This document shows, in pieces, positions 18,095 through 25,160 of a DNA stretch of 64,000 bases. This DNA is from Blastomonas aquatica (GTDB lineage Bacteria > Pseudomonadota > Alphaproteobacteria > Sphingomonadales > Sphingomonadaceae): NCBI RefSeq assembly GCF_014639875.1, contig NZ_BMGD01000002.1, positions 1-64,000 of the forward strand, written 5' to 3'. How positions within the stretch are numbered: position 1 is the first letter of the stretch; every line of letters starts with the position of its first letter. The position numbers and the translations under genes are program-made. The notes under the pieces were generated by a model, which saw only the letters and a list, made by a program, of their open reading frames with translations, made no database searches and was not told the origin of the DNA.

Positions 18095-18520
18095 ATGCCG
18101 CTTGTTCTTTTCCTCATGTCAGTCATTCCTTCCGGGCAGAGCTTTGTCTGCACCCCGACCGTCGTATGGGACGGCGACGGGCCGATCTGGTGCGCCGAAG
18201 GTCCGCGCATCCGTCTGTCCGGCATTGCCGCCCGCGAAATGGACGGCAGCTGCAGCCCGGCCATCCCTGCCCGTAAGCAGACCCGGTCGCCTCGCGCGAT
18301 CATCTTGCATCGCTGACAGGGGAGCCGACCGGTACTAGCGCAACCGGTCATGTGCTTATCAGGGGACCAGCTATGCGCTGCACGTCAACGGGCGGGGCAG
18401 GGGGGAGCCGGACGGCCGCCTTCTGCATGTCGCCGCGTTCGGGCGACCTGTCCTGCGCCTATCCGCGATGGCTATGCCGCCCGCTGGGACAGATACTGGG
18501 GCAATCATCGCTGCAATTGA
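18095..18520 (+). pseudogene. Thermonuclease-like (SNase fold) gene, multiply frameshifted
   Basis: The first frame reads MPLVLFLMSVIPSGQS, then VVWDGDGPIWCAEGPRIRLSGIAAREMDG, the conserved front of small thermonuclease-like proteins of sphingomonads. The match then jumps frame (QPGHPCP near 18270), resumes as GPAMRCTSTGGAGGSRTAAFC near 18365-18430, and jumps again to RDGYAARWDRYWGNHRCN before a stop at 18518-18520. At least three indels break the gene, so it is a pseudogene. The original product would have been a secreted ~140-residue protein. Confidence 0.65.
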
Positions 18521-18570
18521 GCTGGCCGGCAGCCTGCGCCCGTGGCATCCTGACTGCCGGGAACCAGCTG

Positions 18571-18872
18571 ATGTATCATGTCCTTCGATCTGCCATTGTC
18601 CTGCTAGCCATCGTTCCGGCAATCACCCTTGCCCATCCGGGGGGCCTTGCTGCGGACGGCTGCCATAATGATCGCAGGAACGGCGGCAGGCACTGCCATG
18701 GCGGTACGGCCCGAAGTGATGCCCCAGCCTCGCGGCCCCAGCGTCTTTCCGGCGATGTATATTTCCCGAATTGCGCTGCCGCCCGGGCTGCCGGAGCAGC
18801 CCCGGTGCGGATCGGTTCCCCCGGTTATGGCCGCCATCTTGACCGCGATGGAGACGGATTGGCTGCGAATGA
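18571..18872 (+). pseudogene. Secreted excalibur calcium-binding protein, frameshifted at its end
   Basis: Starts MYHVLRSAIVLLAIVPAITL (signal peptide), then a His-rich ADGCHNDRRNGGRHCHGG segment and an excalibur domain (VYFPNCAAARAAGAAPV, then GYGRHLDRDGDG). The motif should end in DGDG-[IV]-x-C-E. A one-base deletion near 18857 removes that ending in the current frame, whereas the shifted frame reads IGCE followed by TGA at 18870-18872. The present frame instead stays open into the DUF6961 gene. The 101-residue protein is probably intact up to its last calcium ligands. Confidence 0.6.
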
Positions 18873-18951
18873 CCCGCGACCTGGCCCTTGTCGGCTCATT
18901 GTTTTTGCGGGTTGTCCGGCGATTGTTATGGTCGCCCCTGGTTGCGGGCTC

Positions 18952-19170
18952 ATGACTGACGAGCAGCATCTGTGGGCCTGCGCGCTTGCAGTCGAAAAGC
19001 GCTATGGTAACCGCGCACCTCTCCATATTGCCGAACGGATCGGCAGCCTTGCGCAAGCAGGCGATGCGGATGGTGTCGCAATGTGGCAGGCCATCGCGAT
19101 GCGACTAGACCGGCTGCGGCGCGGTGACCAATGGGACGAGGGCAGGGCGGAGCGGCCTGCGCTCAGCTGA
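18952..19170 (+). CDS. DUF6961 family protein
   Basis: A 72-residue protein (MTDEQHLWACALAVEKRYG, then HIAERIGSLAQAGDADGVAM and WQAIAMRLDRL), the compact helical pattern of DUF6961, known from sphingomonad accessory regions and of unknown function. The ATG at 18952 starts the conserved part. The frame is open further upstream only because of the excalibur frameshift, so a read-through fusion is possible but unlikely to be ancestral. Confidence 0.6.
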   Translation: MTDEQHLWACALAVEKRYGNRAPLHIAERIGSLAQAGDADGVAMWQAIAMRLDRLRRGDQWDEGRAERPALS

Positions 19171-19241
19171 ACCTGAAGGCCGGGCGGCTGGCGGCATTTA
19201 CCTCCCTGATGCTCCGGACCACACCACTCATTCCGCCTTTT

Positions 19242-19329
19242 GAGGGTCCTGCTTGCCTGAGCCGTCAACCCCATACGGGGTTCGCCCTTGCGTTCCGCTC
19301 GGTGACGGCGGCGCGCGGACCCTCCTTTT
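19242..19329 (+). other. Structured leader or terminator-like element
   Basis: GAGGGTCC (19242-19249) pairs with GGACCCTC (19317-19324), closing a long loop that holds a small inner hairpin (AACCCCATACGGGGTT, 19267-19282) and is followed by CTTTT. It sits 44 bp before the DUF736 start. It may terminate upstream transcription or form the DUF736 leader. Confidence 0.3.
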
Positions 19330-19373
19330 AGCGTCATCGGGGATGGCCCCCGAGCAACCGAAGGAGACTTATC

Positions 19374-19694
19374 ATGGCTACAATCGCAAACCTCACCATC
19401 AAGGCAGACGGCAGCTTCGAAGGCACGCTTGCCACCCTCAACGTTACCGCGCCGATCGCGATCATTCCCAATGGCCGCAAGGCAAAGGACAGCGAACCCG
19501 ATTACCGCATCGTCTCGCGCAGGAACGGCTTCGAGCTTGGCGCCGGATGGAAGCGCTTGTCCCAGAACACCGGCGCAGAATACGTGTCAGTGTCGCTCTC
19601 GGCCCCCGAGTTCGGCACCATCTACGGCAACATCGCCACCGCGCCCGGCGATGATCCGATGAAGAAAGTCATCATCTGGAACCCGCCCAGCTGA
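19374..19694 (+). CDS. DUF736 family protein (first copy)
   Basis: A 106-residue protein (MATIANLTIKADGSFEGTL, then RRNGFELGAGWKRLSQNTG and EYVSVSLSAPEFGTIYGNI), the full DUF736 beta-rich pattern. A strong AAGGAG ribosome-binding site lies eight bases before the ATG. DUF736 genes are common on conjugative plasmids and ICEs of sphingomonads and rhizobia; their function is unknown. This copy is monocistronic with its own terminator. A second, diverged copy lies in the conjugation operon at 32833. Confidence 0.88.
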   Translation: MATIANLTIKADGSFEGTLATLNVTAPIAIIPNGRKAKDSEPDYRIVSRRNGFELGAGWKRLSQNTGAEYVSVSLSAPEFGTIYGNIATAPGDDPMKKVIIWNPPS

Positions 19695-19704
19695 ACTGCT
19701 TTCA

Positions 19705-19730
19705 GACCCCGCCAGCTGGCGGGGTCTTTT
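19705..19730 (+). terminator. Rho-independent terminator of the DUF736 gene
   Basis: Perfect nine-pair stem GACCCCGCC/GGCGGGGTC with an AGCT loop, followed by TTTT, 10 bp after the DUF736 stop codon. Confidence 0.8.
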
Positions 19731-19960
19731 ACTCTTTAATATGCCTGGCACGCATCCGCCCCGCGGGTTTTGCCACATTGGCGTTTTGGCGTGGCTCGAC
19801 CTGTTTTCGTTCACCCGCCGCTGGCACAAAAAGGAATAAAGCAAAATTGGTTGCAGTTCCGATTTCCAGATTAGCCAGATCTGTCCAAAACCGATCAAAT
19901 TTCTCTAGTATATCTGGTGAAAATTAGCATCTTGGTACCAGGAGTTCTTAGGGGGGTAAG

Positions 19961-21415
19961 ATGCGCCGATTCGTTTTGTTCATGGTGACTCCTACCCTGT
20001 TGCTGCCCGTCTCCCTCCGCGCTGCGGATCCTCCGGCCGAACCGAGCAATACGCTAGAGAACATCGCTGAGACCAGAGCGAGCGAGGAGGTTCGTGGCCT
20101 TCGGCTCGACAATGACGCCAAGGAACTTGCGGCCAAAGCCGCCAGAAACAAGGCGATCGCCGATGCTTTTCCGGCCAGCGACACGTCGGGGAAAACTGAC
20201 GTGAAAGCCAACGCGGGCCAGGTTGAAGCTCAGGGCCTGGCGGCTGCCGCCATCAACGCGCTCGCTGGCCCAATTGCGAGGCGCGCGTCGGACGCGGCGA
20301 CGTGGTCATCTGCGCACTCCGATTCAGGCGCAGCTGCGATCGACTGCTCGCTATTGACGTCGCTGGCGGCGCCGGTACCGCCGCCAGCGCCAGCGCCAGC
20401 GCAGCGCGATGCCAATGGGCGCATCATTTCACCTCCACCACCACCATCACCTGCGGTCCCAATGCTGCTTTTAGGTGGTGCTCAGACACTGAGCTTCGGC
20501 CATTTTGATCAGTTCCGTTTTCGTGCCTGCACAATTGCTAAGTCGATCAGCGAAACCAGTTCCAGCGCGAACCAGGCACTCCTCGAGGAGGGAGGCGAGG
20601 GCCTGGATGACAGGGCTGGAAGCTTTCCAGGCATTGGTGCCGGTCTTTCAGCAGCGGTCGATCTGATGAAGCTTATCACGCCCGACTGGGAGGTTGGCGC
20701 GGTAGAAGCGAAGTTAAGTGACAGAAGCCTTATGCTAGCGGTCGCACGCGCTTATCTCGGGCTCCATATCTCTCGAAGCGACGATACGAGACCTCTTCAC
20801 TGGCAGGGGGCGACCTCGAAGCTAGGTGGCAGCAACGACGTTTTTGCAGCGCTTCGCGATCTCGACACGCTGAGCGTGACAGCCCAGAGTACGCTCAACG
20901 CTCTGAAGCCAAAGGTCGCAGCGGCACAAAAGGCGTTCGACAAAATCGCAAAGACGCCGGGCGCCGCGAACTCAGCCGAAAAGGCAGCGCTCGATAAATG
21001 GTCAGGCCACGTCACCGCGATTACCGCAGCGCGGGCTTCCTATGCACAGCTGGTGGCGCAGCTCAATGGTAAGGACGGCGAAGCTGTGCTTCCGATCAAT
21101 CAGGTGGTCAATGAGGCTGCGACCGTCAAATTGCTGGGTAATCGAGGGCTTGCTCTTACACTCAGCGTCGAGAGTGCGGCCGGCGGTTATTATTCACGCA
21201 AGGCCCTCTGGAACGTCTTCAATATCGGCGGCCCCCCGTTTTTTGTCTCCGGTGGTGTTGTTGTGAGCTTTGCCGTTGTTCGCCCTTCCGACCAGCGCGT
21301 CGTCGCCTCGGGTCTGTTCAGTTGTCACAGCGGCTATGTCCAAGTGAACAAAGTGGCCGCCCGCGTGAACGGAGCCGAGGCAGGCAATGCAGTCGGCTGC
21401 AAACCAATCCAATGA
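19961..21415 (+). CDS. Secreted protein of unknown function, first gene of the protease operon
   Basis: A 484-residue protein with a signal peptide (MRRFVLFMVTPTLLLPVSLRA, cleavage before ADPP) and an Ala-rich helical front (about 30-110). A Pro-rich hinge follows (PVPPPAPAPA and PPPPPSP, about 138-166). The rest is a long mixed domain with a helical hairpin (about 300-370) and a C-terminal beta-like segment containing two Cys (FSCHSGY and AVGCKP), possibly disulphide-bonded. No family was recognised. The stop overlaps the next start (ATGA), so it is coupled to the papain-like protease. It is a candidate substrate, inhibitor or surface scaffold for that protease; this is inference. Confidence 0.65.
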   Translation: MRRFVLFMVTPTLLLPVSLRAADPPAEPSNTLENIAETRASEEVRGLRLDNDAKELAAKAARNKAIADAFPASDTSGKTDVKANAGQVEAQGLAAAAINALAGPIARRASDAATWSSAHSDSGAAAIDCSLLTSLAAPVPPPAPAPAQRDANGRIISPPPPPSPAVPMLLLGGAQTLSFGHFDQFRFRACTIAKSISETSSSANQALLEEGGEGLDDRAGSFPGIGAGLSAAVDLMKLITPDWEVGAVEAKLSDRSLMLAVARAYLGLHISRSDDTRPLHWQGATSKLGGSNDVFAALRDLDTLSVTAQSTLNALKPKVAAAQKAFDKIAKTPGAANSAEKAALDKWSGHVTAITAARASYAQLVAQLNGKDGEAVLPINQVVNEAATVKLLGNRGLALTLSVESAAGGYYSRKALWNVFNIGGPPFFVSGGVVVSFAVVRPSDQRVVASGLFSCHSGYVQVNKVAARVNGAEAGNAVGCKPIQ

Positions 21416-21993
21416 CCCGCCGGATACTTCCCGCGTGCCTTGGCCCCTTGGTGGAGTTGCCGGAGCCAATCAAGATAACGGGCCAGTTCTCGAAAACCAC
21501 TACCCAGTCGCAAGGTTCGGTGGCCGGCTTCGCTGTGCCTGCTAGCGAACGAACCCAATGGTGCTGGTGTGCGGTCTCGCTCGGCCTGTTGAAGCATTAC
21601 AACAATACGCAAATTGAACAATGCATGCTTGCCGAGGATGTATTTGGCGGTAGTATCTGCGATGACACTACGAACAACAGCCCGGCCAACATGGATGAGG
21701 TCCTTACAAAACTGGATCTTCTTGCCGAAGCGCGCCGCAATGGCCCGCTATCCGAACAGGTCATTCGCGGCGAGATTCACGCGCAGCGACCAGTCGTGGT
21801 CCAGCTTTACTGGTCCGACAGGCGGCATGTTGTCGCAATATCCGCGTACGTCGCCGGAGCTAATCAGAATTTCTACCTATATCTGAACGATCCTGCACGA
21901 AATGATGGCTCCGCCATTGCTGTCGCGCTTCGTCCATTTTCATATTTCGGCGCCACATGGCAGTATTCCTTTCTTACAAAGGCACCCAGGTAG
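21412..21993 (+). CDS. Papain-like cysteine protease
   Basis: A 193-residue protein. The nucleophile region is SERTQWCWCAVSLGLL (Cys51 in the Q-W-C-W context typical of papain-like and C39/C70-like peptidases). The His is in DRRHVVAISAY (about 140) and an Asn/Asp pair in YLNDPAR (about 162), giving a plausible Cys-His-Asn triad. No clear signal peptide is present; the N terminus is only mildly hydrophobic. The start ATG overlaps the upstream stop, which excludes the longer frame from 21322. It probably acts on the first gene product or an outside target. Confidence 0.7.
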   Translation: MTRRILPACLGPLVELPEPIKITGQFSKTTTQSQGSVAGFAVPASERTQWCWCAVSLGLLKHYNNTQIEQCMLAEDVFGGSICDDTTNNSPANMDEVLTKLDLLAEARRNGPLSEQVIRGEIHAQRPVVVQLYWSDRRHVVAISAYVAGANQNFYLYLNDPARNDGSAIAVALRPFSYFGATWQYSFLTKAPR

Positions 21994-22538
21994 TGCCGAT
22001 CAAATTAAGCAAAGGCCCGCCTTCAGCACAGGCCATTATTGCGCAGACCTTGAGTGATTTGCGTCTATCAGATGCTCGGACAGAAACATCAACACCTCCA
22101 GTCGATCAGGCTGCGCTTTACCCTGTGCCAATCTGTGTCCTTGCGGTCGACCAGCTGGATAATGCCAACGTGCTATCCACAGCGCCACAGTCCGGATGGC
22201 GATACGTTGCCCTTGAGGATGGGGCGCCAGTTCTCGTCGATATCGTTTCGACCGAGGCGGACCCGGCTTTTTCGCGCATTTTGACAGGGTCACCTGCAGA
22301 AGATTTTCTTGTGGCTTTGACTGCAGGTGAATCGGCGGCGGGTGATCAGCCTGCCCAAGCCGCTGTGATTTTCGTTCCGGCCATTTATGGCGAGGCCTTG
22401 TGGGTTGGGTGGGCTGATACGAACTTCCTCTGGGATCTGGCAAGTCCCCATAGTTCGCCGATGACGGCTGATGGATACTTCAGACAAATACGCGAAGATC
22501 GAATTGAATTGATCGTCCATGGGGATGAAGAGGAATGA
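21993..22538 (+). CDS. Hypothetical protein of the protease operon
   Basis: A 181-residue protein, read from a GTG that shares TAGTG with the protease stop. An ATG at 21957 would overlap the protease by 37 bases. It is acidic and mixed alpha/beta with no signal peptide, membrane segment or recognised motif. It has an Ala-rich middle (FLVALTAGESAAGDQPAQAA) and ends in a strongly charged tail (RIELIVHGDEEE). Its fixed place between a protease and a lipoprotein hydrolase suggests an immunity, chaperone or adaptor role; no sequence evidence decides between these. Confidence 0.5.
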   Translation: MPIKLSKGPPSAQAIIAQTLSDLRLSDARTETSTPPVDQAALYPVPICVLAVDQLDNANVLSTAPQSGWRYVALEDGAPVLVDIVSTEADPAFSRILTGSPAEDFLVALTAGESAAGDQPAQAAVIFVPAIYGEALWVGWADTNFLWDLASPHSSPMTADGYFRQIREDRIELIVHGDEEE

Positions 22539-23653
22539 CCTGGTATCCTTGCAACCGGTCATCATGCTTTTCTCTTACCGTATTACTCGGCATCATGGTC
22601 TTGTTAACCGGCTGCTATCGGCATAGTTTTCCACAAGCGACCTTGTTTCCATACCCCGATGAGCCATCTGTACCCGTTACAGCTGAGTTGTTCGCGGATC
22701 CGAACGGAACATTTTATCCGCCAGACTGGGAAAGCCGGTTCAAGCAAGGGTGGCGGATCCGCTGGCCTGCTGGAAGTCTTCTGAATCAGGGCGTTCGCGA
22801 CCCTGGCTTCGGTGTCTGGCTGGCGGCCGCACAGCATCGAGTGCTTGATTCCATCCATGTTTTTGGAAAAGACAAGCAACGCATTTTCATTCTTGTCCAC
22901 GGATACAACAATACTGTGGCTGAAGCTGAACCGGCGTTCGAGGCGATCGAAGCGAAGCTCGATCTGCGACCAGGTGACGGCGTCTTACGCTTTTATTGGG
23001 ATAGCTTATCTGGCGAGCTGATTGGAGGCGGCCGTATCTGGTTCTGGGCAGTCGGAAACAGCCAGCTGGTGGGGGTTAACGCACTCCGGTCCGTGCTCAA
23101 TCAGTTTTCGGATAAGGAAATTTATCTGATCTCGCATAGTCGTGGCGCTTCGGTCATTCTCTCTGCACTCGGCAATCCGGTCTATGATCCGAGCTTTGTC
23201 CGGCAGACCTTGGCTGTGGCTCAAAGGTGGGGAGCGGACAGGCGGCTGCTGTGGCCTAGCGTGCCAATAGCCGAAAATCGCAACAGGCTCCATGTCCTGA
23301 TGCTGGCACCTGCGGTCGACTGGATAGACTTCTGCGATGAGAGCCAGCAGCCAGTTGAGGATGTGCCCTTTGAGTGTCAACAGTTCAGGGCATTCAGTCA
23401 GCAACTCGTCAGCCTCCGATATACGCTCAATACCAAAGACCCCGTACTGAACAAATTCGTTGGACTTTCGACCTATTTCAATCCAACCAGGCTTGGTCTA
23501 AAATCTGAAGCTGGCGATCGACTGGAGAAAATCTATCCAATTATGCGCCGGTATACGCCCACTCCATTTAATGATCATCGCTTTAAGTCATATGTCGCGA
23601 GCGAAGTATTCGACGATATGCTGGCTGACGAGTGGGTGGCGGTCCAGAAATAG
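22535..23653 (+). CDS. Lipoprotein with alpha/beta-hydrolase domain
   Basis: A 372-residue protein with a lipoprotein signal ending in the lipobox LLTG-C (Cys27), so it is predicted to be membrane-anchored outside the cytoplasm. The hydrolase domain shows the oxyanion strand IFILVHGYNN (about 113-122) and the nucleophile elbow LISHSRGAS (G-x-S-x-G variant S-H-S-R-G, Ser about 202). Acid/His candidates lie in the C-terminal part. It resembles DUF900-like esterase/lipase proteins. The start overlaps the previous stop (ATGA). It closes the four-gene operon. The substrate is unknown. Confidence 0.7.
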   Translation: MTWYPCNRSSCFSLTVLLGIMVLLTGCYRHSFPQATLFPYPDEPSVPVTAELFADPNGTFYPPDWESRFKQGWRIRWPAGSLLNQGVRDPGFGVWLAAAQHRVLDSIHVFGKDKQRIFILVHGYNNTVAEAEPAFEAIEAKLDLRPGDGVLRFYWDSLSGELIGGGRIWFWAVGNSQLVGVNALRSVLNQFSDKEIYLISHSRGASVILSALGNPVYDPSFVRQTLAVAQRWGADRRLLWPSVPIAENRNRLHVLMLAPAVDWIDFCDESQQPVEDVPFECQQFRAFSQQLVSLRYTLNTKDPVLNKFVGLSTYFNPTRLGLKSEAGDRLEKIYPIMRRYTPTPFNDHRFKSYVASEVFDDMLADEWVAVQK

Positions 23654-23710
23654 TAAAACTACGAGAGGATTTACTGTTGATTTATCAATGAGATGCCCGA
23701 GAAACTGTAA

Positions 23711-23718
23711 AAAAGTTT
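23711..23718. repeat. Target-site duplication, left copy (AAAAGTTT)
   Basis: Eight-base direct repeat identical to 26118-26125, directly outside the terminal inverted repeats of the IS1595-type transposon. Eight bases is the usual IS1595 duplication. Confidence 0.85.
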
Positions 23719-23744
23719 GGCAATTATATACTTGAGAAAGCACG

Positions 23745-23939
23745 ATGGCAGCACCACATGATTCTGGACAGGCCGACGTTCTAGAGATCGAAATTACCCC
23801 CGCCATGGTGGATGCGGCCAGTGACGCATTGATGGCTTGGAGCGGCGAGTTTGACTTCGACCGGCTGCCCGCTTCCGAAATAGCTGTTTTAGCAAAGAGT
23901 GTAGTGCTTGCAGCACTAAAGATCGACAGGACAACCTAA
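23745..23939 (+). CDS. Small acidic cargo protein of the IS1595 transposon
   Basis: A 64-residue protein (ITPAMVDAASDALMAW, then FDFDRLPASEIAVLAKSVV), two or three helices, acidic. Its ATG lies just inside the left inverted repeat, so transcription may start in the repeat. Similar short ITP.M.DA proteins are frequent in sphingomonad accessory DNA in my recollection; the function is unknown. Its 3' end overlaps the converging HEPN gene by 24 bases. Confidence 0.5.
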   Translation: MAAPHDSGQADVLEIEITPAMVDAASDALMAWSGEFDFDRLPASEIAVLAKSVVLAALKIDRTT

Positions 23940-24563
23940 TCGGTCGAGTTCATCGCTCATATCAATCATAAGAAAAACAATATCGGCCATCGATAGGTCA
24001 AATCCTATGATCTCCTTTTTGTTGTCAGCGCTGGAATACCTTAAACCACGCCACGAAACTGGGGATATTTTATCATTGTCCCAAGATATCATCATTTGAT
24101 GGCTAATCGCATTCCGGATTACTCGACCAAATCTGAATATTTCAGGCCACGTTTTCTCATCCCGATTATATTTATCTTTCCACCAACCAGAATATTGCTC
24201 ATAGAACATTAGAAATATAGGAGATATGAGCCGCGATGACAGCCTGATCATGGCCTCCGATGAGTTCTCTATTGGAAGATTTTCAGGGTGTAGGTCAGTT
24301 AATTTCAGATCCAAGAACCCTATCTCGATGCCTATGGGCTTTATGCCCCCTATGACATTCCGGAATTGCATATTGAACGGCACCAGCATCGTTTGGTGGC
24401 AGTGTATCGGTGGGGCGGCAAAGCTGCTGGTGGGACCGGGGGTCTCCCCATACATTTCCGCCATAAAGTGCCTCATAAACATTGCATAGTTGAGGCAGAA
24501 ATCCAAAATTGGCGAATAAAGGCGGTCGCCAACGCAAGCGAAGGTGCGTATTGTGCGCTGCAT
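23916..24563 (-). CDS. HEPN-domain-like protein (putative RNase toxin), transposon cargo
   Basis: A 215-residue mostly helical protein with a C-terminal R-N-A-I-S-H motif (in FGRVIRNAISHQ, about 151-156). This is the R-x4-H signature with Asn second that marks active HEPN RNases. Base composition is noticeably more AT-rich than the flanking genes, suggesting foreign origin. The start codon shares CAT/ATG with the divergent 39-residue gene; a later Met is possible. HEPN proteins act in toxin-antitoxin and abortive-infection systems. No minimal-nucleotidyltransferase partner is present; the small HTH gene nearby is the only candidate regulator or antitoxin. The HEPN call rests on one motif and helicity. 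Confidence 0.5.
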   Translation of the reverse strand: MQRTIRTFACVGDRLYSPILDFCLNYAMFMRHFMAEMYGETPGPTSSFAAPPIHCHQTMLVPFNMQFRNVIGGIKPIGIEIGFLDLKLTDLHPENLPIENSSEAMIRLSSRLISPIFLMFYEQYSGWWKDKYNRDEKTWPEIFRFGRVIRNAISHQMMISWDNDKISPVSWRGLRYSSADNKKEIIGFDLSMADIVFLMIDMSDELDRLGCPVDL

Positions 24564-24681
24564 GACTGACTCCGATCAACAAAAAGAGGATGAGGTGCTG
24601 CGCCGGATGCTGAAAACGCCGCCGACACCGCACAAGCAAAAAGAGGGCGGGCCGAAGCCCGCCCCCAAAGGTTCAGAATAG
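24562..24681 (+). CDS. 39-residue charged peptide (RRMLKTPP family)
   Basis: The short frame reads MTDSDQQKEDEVLRRMLKTP, then a Pro/Lys-rich tail ending PAPKGSE. The VLRRML.TPP.PHK pattern recurs in many sphingomonad genomes as a tiny annotated protein, in my recollection. It is divergent from the HEPN gene, sharing two bases of the start codons, and its end overlaps the converging HTH gene by nine bases. No Shine-Dalgarno sequence is evident. Function unknown. Confidence 0.5.
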   Translation: MTDSDQQKEDEVLRRMLKTPPTPHKQKEGGPKPAPKGSE

Positions 24682-24867
24682 CGAGGGCTGATCAGGATCA
24701 GCGCCGCGCTTCCCGGTTTTCACTTCGGACACGCGTCCTTGGTTCCAACCCAGATCAGCGGCAATGTCATGCTGGAACTCGCCAGCGGCGAGCCTGGCTT
24801 TGACAAGGTCGAAGACTTCCGGTGAGTAAGGTGCCCTCGTAGGGCGCTTCGGTCGATGGTACTTCAT
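24673..24867 (-). CDS. Small helix-turn-helix DNA-binding protein, transposon cargo
   Basis: A 64-residue protein (MKYHRPKRPTRAPYSPEVFD) with a Lys/Arg-rich front and a helix-turn-helix in AAGEFQHDIAADLGWNQGRV. The ATG at 24867 is preferred over one 15 bases upstream because GGAAGG is well placed before it. A near-palindrome at 24910-24933 lies in its promoter region and could be its own operator. It may repress the HEPN gene or control transposition. Confidence 0.6.
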   Translation of the reverse strand: MKYHRPKRPTRAPYSPEVFDLVKARLAAGEFQHDIAADLGWNQGRVSEVKTGKRGADPDQPSLF

Positions 24868-24909
24868 GGTGTTACCTTCCATGCAAACGACCGGCTTGAC
24901 GGACCCCCC

Positions 24910-24933
24910 CTCAGTGTGAAATTACACACTCAG
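24910..24933. promoter_or_regulatory. Near-palindromic operator candidate
   Basis: A 24-bp imperfect palindrome with arms CTCAGTGTG and CACACTCAG around an AATT centre, about 45 bp upstream of the small HTH gene. Its size and symmetry suit a dimeric HTH repressor. Confidence 0.4.
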
Positions 24934-24950
24934 AAATCGGGGCGTTACCC

Positions 24951-25022
24951 GCTCCTACCTTCGGCCAAATGCAGGTAGGAGTTGCCCCGACCAGAGGCCC
25001 CGGTGCTACCAACACCGGGGCC
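24951..25022. other. Two consecutive strong hairpins inside the transposon
   Basis: CTCCTACCT pairs with AGGTAGGAG (24951-24981), followed by GGCCCCGGTG/CACCGGGGCC with a seven-base loop (24996-25022). No T-run follows either. They lie between the HTH gene and the transposase 3' end and could stop read-through or form a structured RNA. Confidence 0.4.
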
Positions 25023-25160
25023 CTCGCCTTTATGGGACAATCAACGCACATTGATTCCCGGACTCAGAGCAAGAGTCGAGTCCCTTTTTGTTCTGCTGTG
25101 GATAACTAACGGGTCCAGCGTTTGCGCCTCTCCCCAATTTGGCGGGGCGGCTTGAACGTG

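Noticed and set aside
20381-20463. Pro/Ala codon repeats as a tandem repeat or CRISPR
   Set aside because: They encode the Pro-rich hinge of the secreted protein; no spaced identical repeats.
24996-25022. Strong hairpin as a rho-independent terminator
   Set aside because: No T-run follows the stem; kept only as a structured element.
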